A DNA stretch of 64,000 nt, from the NCBI RefSeq assembly GCF_009939195.1, contig NZ_JAACKC010000005.1:186001-250000 (forward strand), in the 5' to 3' direction. Below the pieces are notes generated by a model. It worked only from the letters and a program-made list of their open reading frames with translations. It was not told where the DNA came from and ran no database searches. Both the position numbers and the translations under genes were made by a program. Numbering within the stretch: position 1 is the first letter of the stretch; the number at the start of each line of letters is the position of its first letter. This DNA is from Acinetobacter kanungonis. Lineage in GTDB: Bacteria; Pseudomonadota; Gammaproteobacteria; Pseudomonadales; Moraxellaceae. Below, in pieces: positions 45,954-54,315 of the stretch.

Positions 45954-47000
45954 TTAGTGTTGCTGTGCTTTCAACTGCGCAGCCGCTTCCAACAAGAGTT
46001 GTTCTGTTTTTTCCCAACCAATACAACCATCAGTTACAGATTGTCCGTAGATAATGTCACAAGAAATCTTTTGATTGCCTTCAACCAAATGACTTTCCAG
46101 CATGACACCACGTACTTGAGTTTCTGCACGTTCCTTCACAATTTGGCGTAGCACCGCTGGCTGTAATGCAGGATTCTTGCTGCTATTGCCATGGCTACAA
46201 TCAATCACAAGCGCAGGCAAATCCCCTTTTACTTTTGCTTTGATTTTGCTGATTTCTTCAGCCTGATAGTTCGGACCTGTATTTGAACCACGTAAAATCA
46301 AATGTGCCAGTGGATTGCCATGTGATTGCAACACGCAAGGTAGACCCGATTGGCTCATGCCCAAGAATTGATGCACATTTGACGCAGATTGAATGGCATC
46401 CAGTGCAATTTGGATTGAACCATCTGTCCCATTTTTAAAACCAATGCTGTACGGCATTTGGCTTGCAATTTCACGATGAATTTGTGATTCGCTGGTACGT
46501 GCACCAATTGCTCCCCAAGCCAGTAAATCATCAAAGTAAGCCGTTGCCATTGGACTTAAAATCTCGCTCGCAATCGGCAAACCCATTTCAATAATATGAA
46601 GATACAGTTGGCGTGACTGTTCTAAGCCCGCTTGTAAATCTGATGATCCATCTAGATCAGGATCATACATAAAGCCTTTCCAGCCTACTGTTGTACGTGG
46701 CTTTTCAATATAAGCACGCATTACCAAAAAAATTTGATCAGAAACTTGCGCTTGTAAGTGTTGTAATTTTTGCGCGTATTCCAAAGCAGCAACAGGATCA
46801 TGAATAGAGCAAGGTCCAGTAATGACCAAAAGACGTTGATCTGTACCAGCCAGAATGTTTTGAATAGTTTGACGATGTTCGGCAATCTGAGCCGCAAGTG
46901 ACGCAGAAAGAGGAAGTTGTGCTTTGAGTTGCTGAGGCAAACTCAATAGTGTTTCTTGTGAAGTCGGTTGATGTTGTAGTGCAGTATTTAGAGCGTTCAT
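45954..47000 (-). CDS. 3-deoxy-7-phosphoheptulonate (DAHP) synthase, AroFGH type
   Basis: First enzyme of the shikimate pathway, joining PEP and erythrose-4-phosphate. 348 aa, the size of E. coli AroF/G/H. Active-site blocks: VITGPCSIHDPVAALEYA, EKPRTTVGWKGFMYDPDL, GAIGARTSESQIHRE, GFKNGTDGS and VIDCSHGNSSKNP. Which of the Tyr-, Phe- or Trp-sensitive paralogues it is cannot be told by eye. ATG at 47000 follows AAGGA. The 340-nt leader contains two aromatic-rich short ORFs and an attenuator. Confidence 0.95.
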   Translation of the reverse strand: MNALNTALQHQPTSQETLLSLPQQLKAQLPLSASLAAQIAEHRQTIQNILAGTDQRLLVITGPCSIHDPVAALEYAQKLQHLQAQVSDQIFLVMRAYIEKPRTTVGWKGFMYDPDLDGSSDLQAGLEQSRQLYLHIIEMGLPIASEILSPMATAYFDDLLAWGAIGARTSESQIHREIASQMPYSIGFKNGTDGSIQIALDAIQSASNVHQFLGMSQSGLPCVLQSHGNPLAHLILRGSNTGPNYQAEEISKIKAKVKGDLPALVIDCSHGNSSKNPALQPAVLRQIVKERAETQVRGVMLESHLVEGNQKISCDIIYGQSVTDGCIGWEKTEQLLLEAAAQLKAQQH

Positions 47001-47014
47001 CGGTTTTTTCCTTT

Positions 47015-47032
47015 GGACTGTTGAATCAGTCC
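47015..47032 (-). promoter_or_regulatory. Hairpin between the second upstream ORF and the DAHP synthase ribosome site
   Basis: GGACTG-ATTCAA-CAGTCC, a perfect 6-bp stem, ending a few bases before the AAGGA of the DAHP synthase. No U-tract, so not a terminator; it may tune ribosome access. Confidence 0.5.
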
Positions 47033-47038
47033 GATCTT

Positions 47039-47143
47039 TTATTTGTGCGTTTTGGGTCTACGGGACGATAAGGATTGAGTCATAAACTGACTAAAGTAAA
47101 ACCAATAACCGTTGCTAAAATATGAAGTGTTAAATGCGTACAT
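47039..47143 (-). CDS. Aromatic-rich upstream ORF, second leader peptide candidate
   Basis: 34 codons, ATG at 47143 with AGGAG 6 nt upstream, the best ribosome site of the locus. Twelve of the first 20 residues or so are Tyr, Phe or Trp, including GYWFYFSQF; the C-terminal end is basic (SSRRPKTHK). It lies between the leader terminator and the DAHP synthase, ending 38 nt before its ATG. I infer translational sensing of aromatic amino acids or coupling to the synthase; a free small protein is possible. Confidence 0.65.
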   Translation of the reverse strand: MYAFNTSYFSNGYWFYFSQFMTQSLSSRRPKTHK

Positions 47144-47179
47144 GAGAATCTCCTAAAAAAATTATAAAAAACAAAGCAT

Positions 47180-47210
47180 AAAAAAACCTGACCGGGGTTG
47201 CCGATCAGGT
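47180..47210 (-). terminator. Attenuator terminator in the DAHP synthase leader
   Basis: On the minus strand ACCTGATCGG-CAACC-CCGGTCAGGT forms a 10-bp stem (one T-G pair) followed by seven T residues. It lies 180 nt before the synthase start and after the first leader peptide, so it must be read through for expression. Its loop and 5' arm contain GGCAACC, which can pair instead with GGTTGCC at 47222-47228. Confidence 0.88.
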
Positions 47211-47256
47211 ATTAACTGGTGGGCAACCTTTATTTTGCCCAAACGCGTTCAGGCAA
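47196..47256 (-). promoter_or_regulatory. Competing leader segments of the attenuator
   Basis: In transcript order: segment 1 TTGCC (47256-47252), segment 2 TGGGCAA (47241-47235), segment 3 GGTTGCCCA (47228-47220), segment 4 GGCAACC (47202-47196, inside the terminator). 1 pairs with 2, 2 with 3 (7 bp), and 3 with 4 (7 bp). A ribosome finishing the leader peptide would cover segment 1, allowing 2:3 and the terminator; a stalled one would allow 1:2 and 3:4, the antiterminator. Confidence 0.75.
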
Positions 47257-47313
47257 TTATCTAAACTGCCAGAAATAAAAATAAGCGTTTGTGATTAAAG
47301 GTTGCTTTAACAT
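47257..47313 (-). CDS. Leader peptide of the DAHP synthase attenuator
   Basis: 18 codons: MLKQPLITNAYFYFWQFR, then TAA. Six of the last eight residues are Tyr, Phe or Trp, the hallmark of an attenuation leader sensing charged aromatic tRNAs. The stop codon directly precedes the first pairing segment of the attenuator. The ribosome site is weak (AAACAAAG). It lies about 25 nt after the predicted transcription start. Confidence 0.82.
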   Translation of the reverse strand: MLKQPLITNAYFYFWQFR

Positions 47314-47344
47314 CTTTGTTTCATCAAAAAAGTATCTGAAAATA

Positions 47345-47373
47345 AAAATACGCTTTATTCCCACGTTTGACAA
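47345..47373 (-). promoter_or_regulatory. Sigma-70 promoter of the DAHP synthase leader
   Basis: On the minus strand -35 TTGTCA (47373-47368), a 17-nt spacer, and -10 TATTTT (47350-47345). The start is predicted near 47338. The sequence CAACCTTTATTTT at 47371-47383 is repeated in the leader at 47224-47236. Confidence 0.6.
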
Positions 47374-47443
47374 CCTTTATTTTACGAAAAATAGTTATGC
47401 CTAAAGTAACTTTTACTTATCAATCAACTATGTGATCTACAGC

Positions 47444-48586
47444 TTAAACCCAGCGCTGCGCAAACTTTTTCCAGCTTTTTTTCAATTCGGCTTTCCAGTC
47501 ATTGGGTAAAGAACATTTGGCAAGTCGAACCCATACACTGGCAAATTGTCGCGTAAAACTGGCTTCGTTGTAATGGATGCCATACTCTGCACATAACGCT
47601 TTAATTTTGGGTGCGACTTCTGCATAACGGTTGGCTGGCATGTCTGGGAACAAATGGTGTTCAATTTGATGGCTTAAATTTCCACTGAGAATATGCAACC
47701 ACTGTGTGCCAGTGAAATTGCTCGAACCTCGAATTTGGCGTAAATACCACTCTGCACGGGTTTCATTTTCGGTATTGTCTAGCTCAAAGGTTTCCGCATC
47801 TTCAGTGAAATGCCCATTAAAAATCACAGCTGAAGCCCATAAGCTCCGGATAATATTGGCGACTGCATTTCCAGCAAAAGCTGGAATGGCATTCGGTCCT
47901 GCAATTAAGGGAAAGAACACATAATCTTTAACCACCTGTCGCTTCACTTTCTTTCGTAATTTGACTGCATCCTGCCAAACTTGACCCCATGTTTTGGTTT
48001 TATACACCAACACATCTTCCAGATGTAAATTCTGTACGCCCACATACCACTCAAAGAAAACCATTAACTGGATGGCAAGTGGAATATTGAATAAAAATCG
48101 GGGTTCCCACAGCTGACTTTCACTGACACGAATCAAACCATAGCCCACATCATGGTCCTTACCAACAATATTGGTATAAGTATGGTGTACATAATTGTGG
48201 GTATATTTCCAGTCATCACCTGTGGCAATGGTGTCCCAGTCATAGTTTGCACCGTTTAGGCTCGGGTCGTTCAACCAGTCAAATTGACCATGCATGACGT
48301 TATGCCCCAACTCCATGTTTTCGACAATTTTGGAGATGCCTAATAATCCTGTCCCCATTAGCCACACAGGCGGCAGCCAACCTGCAAACATCAACATGCC
48401 GCGAGAAGCAATTTCACTATAACGGACAAAATTTCGGATTTTGTAGATATACGCAGCATCTTGTTCGCCCAAACTTTGCATTGTTTCGCGGCGAATGGCT
48501 TCGACCTTGACGCCAAAGGATTGAATTTCTTCATCACTTAAATAGCGTGATTTACTGCTGCTTTGAAAATTTACGGGTTTATTCAT
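47444..48586 (-). CDS. Membrane fatty-acid (acyl-CoA) desaturase, DesB-like
   Basis: 380 aa di-iron membrane desaturase. Three His boxes: HNVMHG, HNYVHHTYTN and NLSHQIEHHLFPD, with four or so TM segments between. It probably introduces a delta-9 double bond in saturated acyl chains. It is followed upstream on the same strand by a ferredoxin-reductase gene (22-nt gap), the arrangement of Pseudomonas aeruginosa desB with its reductase. The TetR repressor DesT of that system is not here. Confidence 0.92.
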   Translation of the reverse strand: MNKPVNFQSSSKSRYLSDEEIQSFGVKVEAIRRETMQSLGEQDAAYIYKIRNFVRYSEIASRGMLMFAGWLPPVWLMGTGLLGISKIVENMELGHNVMHGQFDWLNDPSLNGANYDWDTIATGDDWKYTHNYVHHTYTNIVGKDHDVGYGLIRVSESQLWEPRFLFNIPLAIQLMVFFEWYVGVQNLHLEDVLVYKTKTWGQVWQDAVKLRKKVKRQVVKDYVFFPLIAGPNAIPAFAGNAVANIIRSLWASAVIFNGHFTEDAETFELDNTENETRAEWYLRQIRGSSNFTGTQWLHILSGNLSHQIEHHLFPDMPANRYAEVAPKIKALCAEYGIHYNEASFTRQFASVWVRLAKCSLPNDWKAELKKSWKKFAQRWV

Positions 48587-48608
48587 TTTATTTGTCCCTA
48601 TTTAACAC

Positions 48609-49646
48609 TTATAAATTAATGACTACAGGGCTAATTGCCTGTGAAATGCAGAGTTTGATTTGAGTATTGCTCTGCTCATCCACTTCCCCCGTAAGCACAT
48701 TGCGTACCTCACCCTGAACTTTGGTGCACGAGCACGTATTGCAAATACCCATGCGACAACCGTGGGCAGGTTTAAGCCCAGCTTTTTCTGCACTTTCGAG
48801 CAAATTGGTATCAGCGAAAAACTCTTGCTGGGCACGTAAAAATGTTACGGGCTGTGCTTCAAGGGTTTCATCAATCTTAATTTGAAAAAATTCTGTCTTG
48901 AGCAAATGCGAAATACTGTGATCTGCATAAAGCTGTTGCACACTTTGCATCATTTTGTGTGCACCACATGCATAACACTCACGATGCTGATAGTCTGGTA
49001 CGAATTGCTGTAGTAATGTCTCGGTTAAGTGCTGTGAATTTTGCAAGGTATTGAAAGGATGGTATTTAAACTGTGGATATTGCGCAGTTAAAGCTTCTAG
49101 TTCTGTATGGTAAGCATTGTCACGATTAAAATACAGCAAATCGACAGGAGCATTTGTCGAAGTCAAAGCCTGTTTTAGCAAAGCATAAATCGCTGTAATC
49201 CCACTACCAGAGGCAAGGAAAAGCGTTGCTGTTCCTGAGTGCTGTTTCAACACAAACTTACCTTGAGCTTGTGAAATTTCGACGACTGCGCCCAAAGCAA
49301 GCTGAGTCACTGTATTGGATACTAATCCTTGTTGCTTAACCGCAATTAGTAAATCTCCATTGTCGAGGATTTCGACCAGGGAATAGCTACGCTGCTGCCG
49401 AACACCTGCGATCACAACCGTGAGCAGTAGGCTTTGCCCTGCCTGAGCTTGCTCATGTCTAAAGTTCTGATTTGGTCTTAGCTGTAATTGAAAAAAATCA
49501 TCACTTATTGCTTTGCGCGCAATGAGCTGAGCTTTGACTTTTTTCCAAGCCCAAGTGGAATGAAGTTTTTCCGCGACAAAATCTACGAAATCTTCACGTA
49601 CCCATTCAGGTTTATATTTCACATGATTTCCCATAATTGTACTCAT
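48609..49646 (-). CDS. Ferredoxin reductase with [2Fe-2S] domain, electron donor of the desaturase
   Basis: 345 aa. FAD-binding barrel (RQQRSYSLVE), NAD-binding part (LFLASGSGITAIYALL) and a C-terminal plant-type ferredoxin with ligands in CRMGICNTC and a fourth Cys in LCISQA. It should carry NAD(P)H electrons to the desaturase that follows in the same transcript. The start may be the ATG at 49646 or the one at 49634 (MGNHVKYK). Confidence 0.92.
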   Translation of the reverse strand: MSTIMGNHVKYKPEWVREDFVDFVAEKLHSTWAWKKVKAQLIARKAISDDFFQLQLRPNQNFRHEQAQAGQSLLLTVVIAGVRQQRSYSLVEILDNGDLLIAVKQQGLVSNTVTQLALGAVVEISQAQGKFVLKQHSGTATLFLASGSGITAIYALLKQALTSTNAPVDLLYFNRDNAYHTELEALTAQYPQFKYHPFNTLQNSQHLTETLLQQFVPDYQHRECYACGAHKMMQSVQQLYADHSISHLLKTEFFQIKIDETLEAQPVTFLRAQQEFFADTNLLESAEKAGLKPAHGCRMGICNTCSCTKVQGEVRNVLTGEVDEQSNTQIKLCISQAISPVVINL

Positions 49647-49748
49647 CTGAATCAGTCTATATTTTTATACAACTGTCTTTTATTTCTGATTCAACAATAA
49701 ATTTAACTGATTTCCTGCTCTATGTCAGATGAGGACAAAACATATCAT

Positions 49749-49798
49749 TTGGCATTTATTATCATTTTCTGTCTAACAATATGTTAGTTTTTGCCAAT
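49749..49798. promoter_or_regulatory. Nested palindromes upstream of the desaturase operon
   Basis: CTAACAATATGTTAG (49773-49787) is a perfect 6-3-6 palindrome. It is enclosed by TTGGCA (49749-49754) and TGCCAA (49793-49798). The set lies 100-150 bp before the reductase ATG, suggesting an operator or promoter region of the desaturase operon. Confidence 0.4.
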
Positions 49799-49799
49799 C

Positions 49800-50261
49800 G
49801 AATTCATGTCCTTTATTTACGAGATATGAAAAACAAGAAGTTGCTGATGTTTGAAAATTGACGTGAGAACTTGTTGGAAACCTAAAATTGAAAGGACTGA
49901 TGGACCTGTATCTCTAATCAAAAGCTTTATTCATTTTTCTAATACCCTGCCTAAATTTGCCGATACTGCAGAGAAAATACATTTAAGATGACTTCTATAA
50001 ATAATGGTAGCCAGCCTACAATGGTATGAATCATTTAAATCGATACTTCATTTCTTAGTATTAAGGGCGTTATAACTTCAATTTTAATCGTTGAAAGTAA
50101 GCATGCTGATCTAAGCGTTACAAGCACTAAATTTCCTGCCATATGCAATCTTGCTGATCTCTATTTAACAGTTGCACTACAGTTGCCGCTTTTAAAACCT
50201 TAATTCAACCATAACAGCATGATAATATGTGCTTATATTGGTAATAATGAATTAGAACAAC
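49800..50261. other. Intergenic stretch without a recognisable gene
   Basis: 460 nt between the divergent reductase and phospholipase genes. Around 49850-49990 an open stretch of about 46 plus-strand codons ends in TGA, but it has no good start or ribosome site and no similarity I recognise. The rest is AT-rich and presumably carries the phospholipase promoter. Confidence 0.4.
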
Positions 50262-51815
50262 ATGCAAAAAAATAACCGATACTTTTCCTTATTATTATGT
50301 GCAGGCATGGGGTCACTCACCGCATGTAGTCTCCCACCCAATCAGGCCAAGAAAGAGTCTGCCTCAGGCTACCATACGGAGCATTGGGTACAACGCCAAA
50401 ATGTTGATGCTCAACTGCAACAGGGTCTGACTGCCTATTTAGCACTGGATGATGCCTTTATGAGCATTGCTTCACGTATTCATTTAATTCGTGAAGCAAA
50501 ATATACGCTCGATTTGCAATATTATATTTGGGAGGATGATTCCCTCGGTCACATGATGCTATCGGAACTGTTAAAAGCAGCCGATCGTGGCGTGAAAGTA
50601 CGTCTGATGATTGATGACCAAAACGGGACCAAATTAGATCCAATATTAGAAAAACTGGTCGCACATCCAAATTTCGAGATCAAACTTTATAATCCCTACA
50701 AATATCGGAATTTCCGAGTGATGGATTATGCCTTGCGATTGAAGCAAATTAATCATCGTATGCATAACAAGCTGATTATTGCTGATGGTGCTATAGCGGT
50801 CACTGGTGGACGTAATATCAGTCGTGAATATTTTGATGCAGGTGATGAATTCCAGTTTACCGATATGGACATCTTGTTCTTTGGCAATGCGGTAAAATCA
50901 GCCAATCAGATTTTTATTAATTTTTGGAACAATGATTTAAGCTATTCAGTGCAACAATTGATTGGCGTTGGTACGACTGCGGAACTCGATGAACTGCGTA
51001 AAGGTCATGCAATGAATGATCTGGAAAAAGATCAATTCAAAACCCGACTTGATTTTGCGCAAAAGCAAATTATGTCCCAGTTACGTGAACGTAAAGTGGA
51101 ATGGGTAAAAGCACAGTTTATGGGCGACTACCCTGAAAAAACTTTGGGCAATATAGAACACGATAAGCTGCTCTATTCACAATTAAAACAGGCCATGGGT
51201 ACACCAGAACAACATTTAGAATTGGTTTCCGCTTATTTTGTTCCTACCAAAGATGGAACCGCTTTTCTGAAAGATTTATCTCATCAAAATATAAAAATAC
51301 GCGTCTTAACCAATGCTTACTTAGCCAATGATGTCGCATTAGTGCATGCCTTTTATCAAAAATATCGTAAAGACCTTTTAAGAAATGGCGTTCAGCTTTA
51401 TGAGTTTAAGCCTGATATCGAGCGTAAACAGCGAACTTGGTATGAAGTATTAACTGGAAATGTCATTCCTGCCAAAGGGAAAAGTTCATCACGCTTACAT
51501 GCCAAATTTTTTGACGTTGATGGGAAAGTCTTTATTGGTTCGTTTAACTTTGACCCGCGTTCTGTCAACTTAAATACAGAAGTAGGTTTAATGGTGGAAT
51601 CTGATCCTTTACAAAATCGGGTCACGCATGCGCTGGATCGCTACTTGCCAGAGATTGCCTACGAGTTAAAATTGAATACTGAAGGTGAAATCATTTGGAT
51701 TGAACATCATGCAAATGGGAAAACGACAACCTATGATGTAGACCCGCACACGACCAAATTCCAGCGCTTTGCCTTTAAAAGTTTGTCATATTTGCCAATT
51801 GAATGGATGATGTAA
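50262..51815 (+). CDS. Phospholipase-D-superfamily lipoprotein (cardiolipin-synthase-like)
   Basis: 517 aa. N-terminal lipoprotein signal with lipobox LTAC (SLLLCAGMGSLTACS). Two HKD motifs: HNKLIIAD near residue 168 and HAKFFDVD near 411, each with downstream GG/GS-N elements (TGGRNIS, GSFNFDPRS). It resembles ClsC/YmdC-type cardiolipin synthases or PLD enzymes anchored in the envelope. A single gene; convergent with the MocR gene. Confidence 0.9.
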   Translation: MQKNNRYFSLLLCAGMGSLTACSLPPNQAKKESASGYHTEHWVQRQNVDAQLQQGLTAYLALDDAFMSIASRIHLIREAKYTLDLQYYIWEDDSLGHMMLSELLKAADRGVKVRLMIDDQNGTKLDPILEKLVAHPNFEIKLYNPYKYRNFRVMDYALRLKQINHRMHNKLIIADGAIAVTGGRNISREYFDAGDEFQFTDMDILFFGNAVKSANQIFINFWNNDLSYSVQQLIGVGTTAELDELRKGHAMNDLEKDQFKTRLDFAQKQIMSQLRERKVEWVKAQFMGDYPEKTLGNIEHDKLLYSQLKQAMGTPEQHLELVSAYFVPTKDGTAFLKDLSHQNIKIRVLTNAYLANDVALVHAFYQKYRKDLLRNGVQLYEFKPDIERKQRTWYEVLTGNVIPAKGKSSSRLHAKFFDVDGKVFIGSFNFDPRSVNLNTEVGLMVESDPLQNRVTHALDRYLPEIAYELKLNTEGEIIWIEHHANGKTTTYDVDPHTTKFQRFAFKSLSYLPIEWMM

Positions 51816-51893
51816 TGCTTTTGTCATTACATCTATTTTTATCTTTAAGCTATTGTTATTTATTGGATTGCGTGGGATTGTATGGCCTAAACA

Positions 51894-53288
51894 CTATGTT
51901 GAATCACGATTAAAGCTATGCATGACCTCAGCTAGAATATCGAATACTTTCGGATTCATACACTGCGCGACATTAAACCGCATCAAATGTTTGGCATGGG
52001 CAGATTGGCTAAAAGCATGCCCGGGTGCCAAGATTAAACCGTGCTGTAAACACCGCCGTGACAATTCAGCCGCATCCATCATTTCAGGCAAACGACACCA
52101 AAGGAAAATGCCAGCTTTCGGAATCAGAACTGGCTCAATATTGAGTTGTCTTAACCGTTGAATGCAGGTGCTCATACTACTATTGAGCTTCTTCTTTAAT
52201 GACTCAATATGTTTGATGTATTGGCTGTCCATTAGTGCTGAATAGATGATTTCCGCATTTAAATGCCCACTACTAAAATTCGTCGCAATTTTCAGATCAA
52301 TATATTTTTCGATATCTTGAGGATTAGAAACAATATAGCCGCAGCGGAGTGATGCAGTTAAGGTTTTGGAAAAACTCCCAATTTGAATAACCAAATCAAA
52401 TCCCATCAGCGTGGAATAGCGTGGTGCGGGCAGATACTCAAATTCTGAAAAAATATCATCTTCCACAATGAGCAGGTTTGCCTGCTCTGCCAATTTTGCA
52501 ACTTGATATGCTCTTTGAATGGATAGTGTTGCCCCAGTAGGATTATGAATACCTGAATTGGTTAAGTAGAGTTTGGGTTGATATTGTAATGCCCTTTCAA
52601 ACTCCTCTATATCTGGACCTTGGGCTGTAAATGGAATCGCGATGGCCTGCAAATGGTGGGCTTGAATTAAGGCTTGGAAATTGAAATAGCATGGATCATC
52701 TACCAGAATCACATCGCCAGCCTGTAAATGTACCCGGAAAATCAAATCAATCGCTTGAGTCCCTGAATCCGTAATTAAAATTTGCGAAGGATCAACCTGT
52801 ATTTCATATTGCGCATTTCTACGTGCAATCCACTGCCTTAAACCCACATGACCATGCGGGATTGGATATTCAACTAACATTTTGATTGAGGATTTTGCAG
52901 CTTGTTTAAGTGCTTTACGCAAACTACTTTCAGGCATCCATTCAGGAGGTAACCAGCCGCAACCTGGTTTCAGCATTTCATCATTAGCATCTAAAGATTG
53001 CCGTGAAATCCATAGCGGATTAATTTCTCGGTCATATTGAAAATGAGTAGCCATTACTTTTTGAGCTTGTGCCTGACCCTTCACATAAAACCCAGATCCT
53101 GCCCTTGCTTCAAGCACACCCTCGGTAACCAAGCGCGCATAAGCTTCTACCACAGTAGAAATTGAAAATTGCATTTCCTGAGCTAAACGCCGTACCGAAG
53201 GTAAGCGTGACCCAGCAACAAAACGTTGATTCGCAATATGTGATTTAATCTGCGTCATCACGATCTCAATTTTGCTTTGCGTATCCAT
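51894..53288 (-). CDS. MocR/PdxR-type GntR regulator with aminotransferase domain
   Basis: 464 aa from the ATG at 53288; a TTG-initiated frame reaches 53336. N-terminal GntR winged helix (RLPSVRRLAQEMQFSISTVV), linker, then a fold-type I aminotransferase domain with the PLP Lys in QIGSFSKTLTASLRCGYIV and NSGIHNPTGATLS. MocR proteins sense PLP or amines and control neighbouring genes. It is divergent from an EamA exporter, its probable target, with ATTGTA repeats in the gap. Confidence 0.92.
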   Translation of the reverse strand: MDTQSKIEIVMTQIKSHIANQRFVAGSRLPSVRRLAQEMQFSISTVVEAYARLVTEGVLEARAGSGFYVKGQAQAQKVMATHFQYDREINPLWISRQSLDANDEMLKPGCGWLPPEWMPESSLRKALKQAAKSSIKMLVEYPIPHGHVGLRQWIARRNAQYEIQVDPSQILITDSGTQAIDLIFRVHLQAGDVILVDDPCYFNFQALIQAHHLQAIAIPFTAQGPDIEEFERALQYQPKLYLTNSGIHNPTGATLSIQRAYQVAKLAEQANLLIVEDDIFSEFEYLPAPRYSTLMGFDLVIQIGSFSKTLTASLRCGYIVSNPQDIEKYIDLKIATNFSSGHLNAEIIYSALMDSQYIKHIESLKKKLNSSMSTCIQRLRQLNIEPVLIPKAGIFLWCRLPEMMDAAELSRRCLQHGLILAPGHAFSQSAHAKHLMRFNVAQCMNPKVFDILAEVMHSFNRDST

Positions 53289-53324
53289 AGGCTGGTTATC
53301 AATACTTATTTCAAGACAGTCGCT

Positions 53325-53366
53325 ATTGTATACCAATACAGTTTCTTTAAATTGTACTGGATTGTA
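53325..53366. promoter_or_regulatory. Three ATTGTA direct repeats in the MocR-EamA gap
   Basis: ATTGTA occurs at 53325-53330, 53351-53356 and 53361-53366, offsets of 26 and 10 bp, one face of the helix for the last two. Direct repeats near the divergent promoter are typical of MocR binding sites. Whether this protein binds them is inference. Confidence 0.4.
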
Positions 53367-53426
53367 TCTGTCTCAAACCGCTGGATTGCTTTGTAATGGA
53401 AGCATAAATATTAGAGCGTTTAAGGC

Positions 53427-54290
53427 ATGAAACAAAGTAATCTTGGATGGATACATGGGCTATTGGGCGTCATTATTTTTGCGGGTTCTATGCCTGCTAC
53501 ACGACTTGCCGTTTCAGGTTTTAGTCCCGAATTCCTAACTGGCGCACGCGCTGTAATCGCTGCAATATTTGCCATTCTCTGTTTGTATGTTTTTAAACAG
53601 CCTATTCCAAATATTAAGCAAATTAGATCCTTAGTCCTGATTGCTTTAGGTGTAGTCTTTGGTTTTCCTTTTTTTACTGCACTTGCCCTAGAAAACATAA
53701 CGGCGGCTCGTGCCCTTGTTTTTGTCGCTTTGCTGCCGCTCGCAACGGCAATCTTCGCTGTACAGCGTGCAGGTGAAAAACCCTCTATTCAGTTCTGGTT
53801 ATCTGCAATCTTAGGAAGTAGCTTTGTCGCGCTATTTATGTGGTTTCAAGACCAGCAAGCCTTCCATTTCCGTAGTGATTTATACATGTTAATTGCGGTA
53901 TTGGCTTGTGGTTTAGGATATGCCGAAGGTGGACAATTGTCTAAACAACTGGGAGGTTGGCAAGTGATTTGCTGGGCACTGATTATTGCCTTGCCCTTAA
54001 TGCTACTTTTATTCGGAGTCTATTTTCCGCAAGATTGGGATGCTATTCCAGTGACAGCATATGCGGGATTATTCTATGTTTCCTTGTTTAGCATGCTGAT
54101 TGGTTTCGTCTTTTGGTACAAAGGCTTGGCAATGGGTGGCGTTGCACGCGTTGGACAAATCCAACTGTTGCAACCTTTCCTTGGGCTAATACTTTGCGCT
54201 GTGTTCCTACATGAAGCAATCGACTTCGCCATGATTGTGGTGTGTTTTGCGGTGATTATTTGCGTATTTTATGCCAAAAAATATGCCTAA
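53427..54290 (+). CDS. EamA/DMT-family exporter
   Basis: 287 aa, ten TM helices in two EamA repeats (GVIIFAGSMPATRLAVSGFS; VSLFSMLIGFVFWYKGLA). Family members export amino acids or other small metabolites. Divergent from the MocR regulator, a pairing usual for exporters induced by their substrate. Confidence 0.88.
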   Translation: MKQSNLGWIHGLLGVIIFAGSMPATRLAVSGFSPEFLTGARAVIAAIFAILCLYVFKQPIPNIKQIRSLVLIALGVVFGFPFFTALALENITAARALVFVALLPLATAIFAVQRAGEKPSIQFWLSAILGSSFVALFMWFQDQQAFHFRSDLYMLIAVLACGLGYAEGGQLSKQLGGWQVICWALIIALPLMLLLFGVYFPQDWDAIPVTAYAGLFYVSLFSMLIGFVFWYKGLAMGGVARVGQIQLLQPFLGLILCAVFLHEAIDFAMIVVCFAVIICVFYAKKYA

Positions 54291-54315
54291 GTTTTGCAAA
54301 AGGCAAAGCTTCAAA

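Noticed and set aside
49850..49990. Small plus-strand coding stretch of about 46 codons between the reductase and phospholipase genes
   Set aside because: No start codon with a ribosome site and no recognisable similarity; AT-rich sequence yields such frames by chance.
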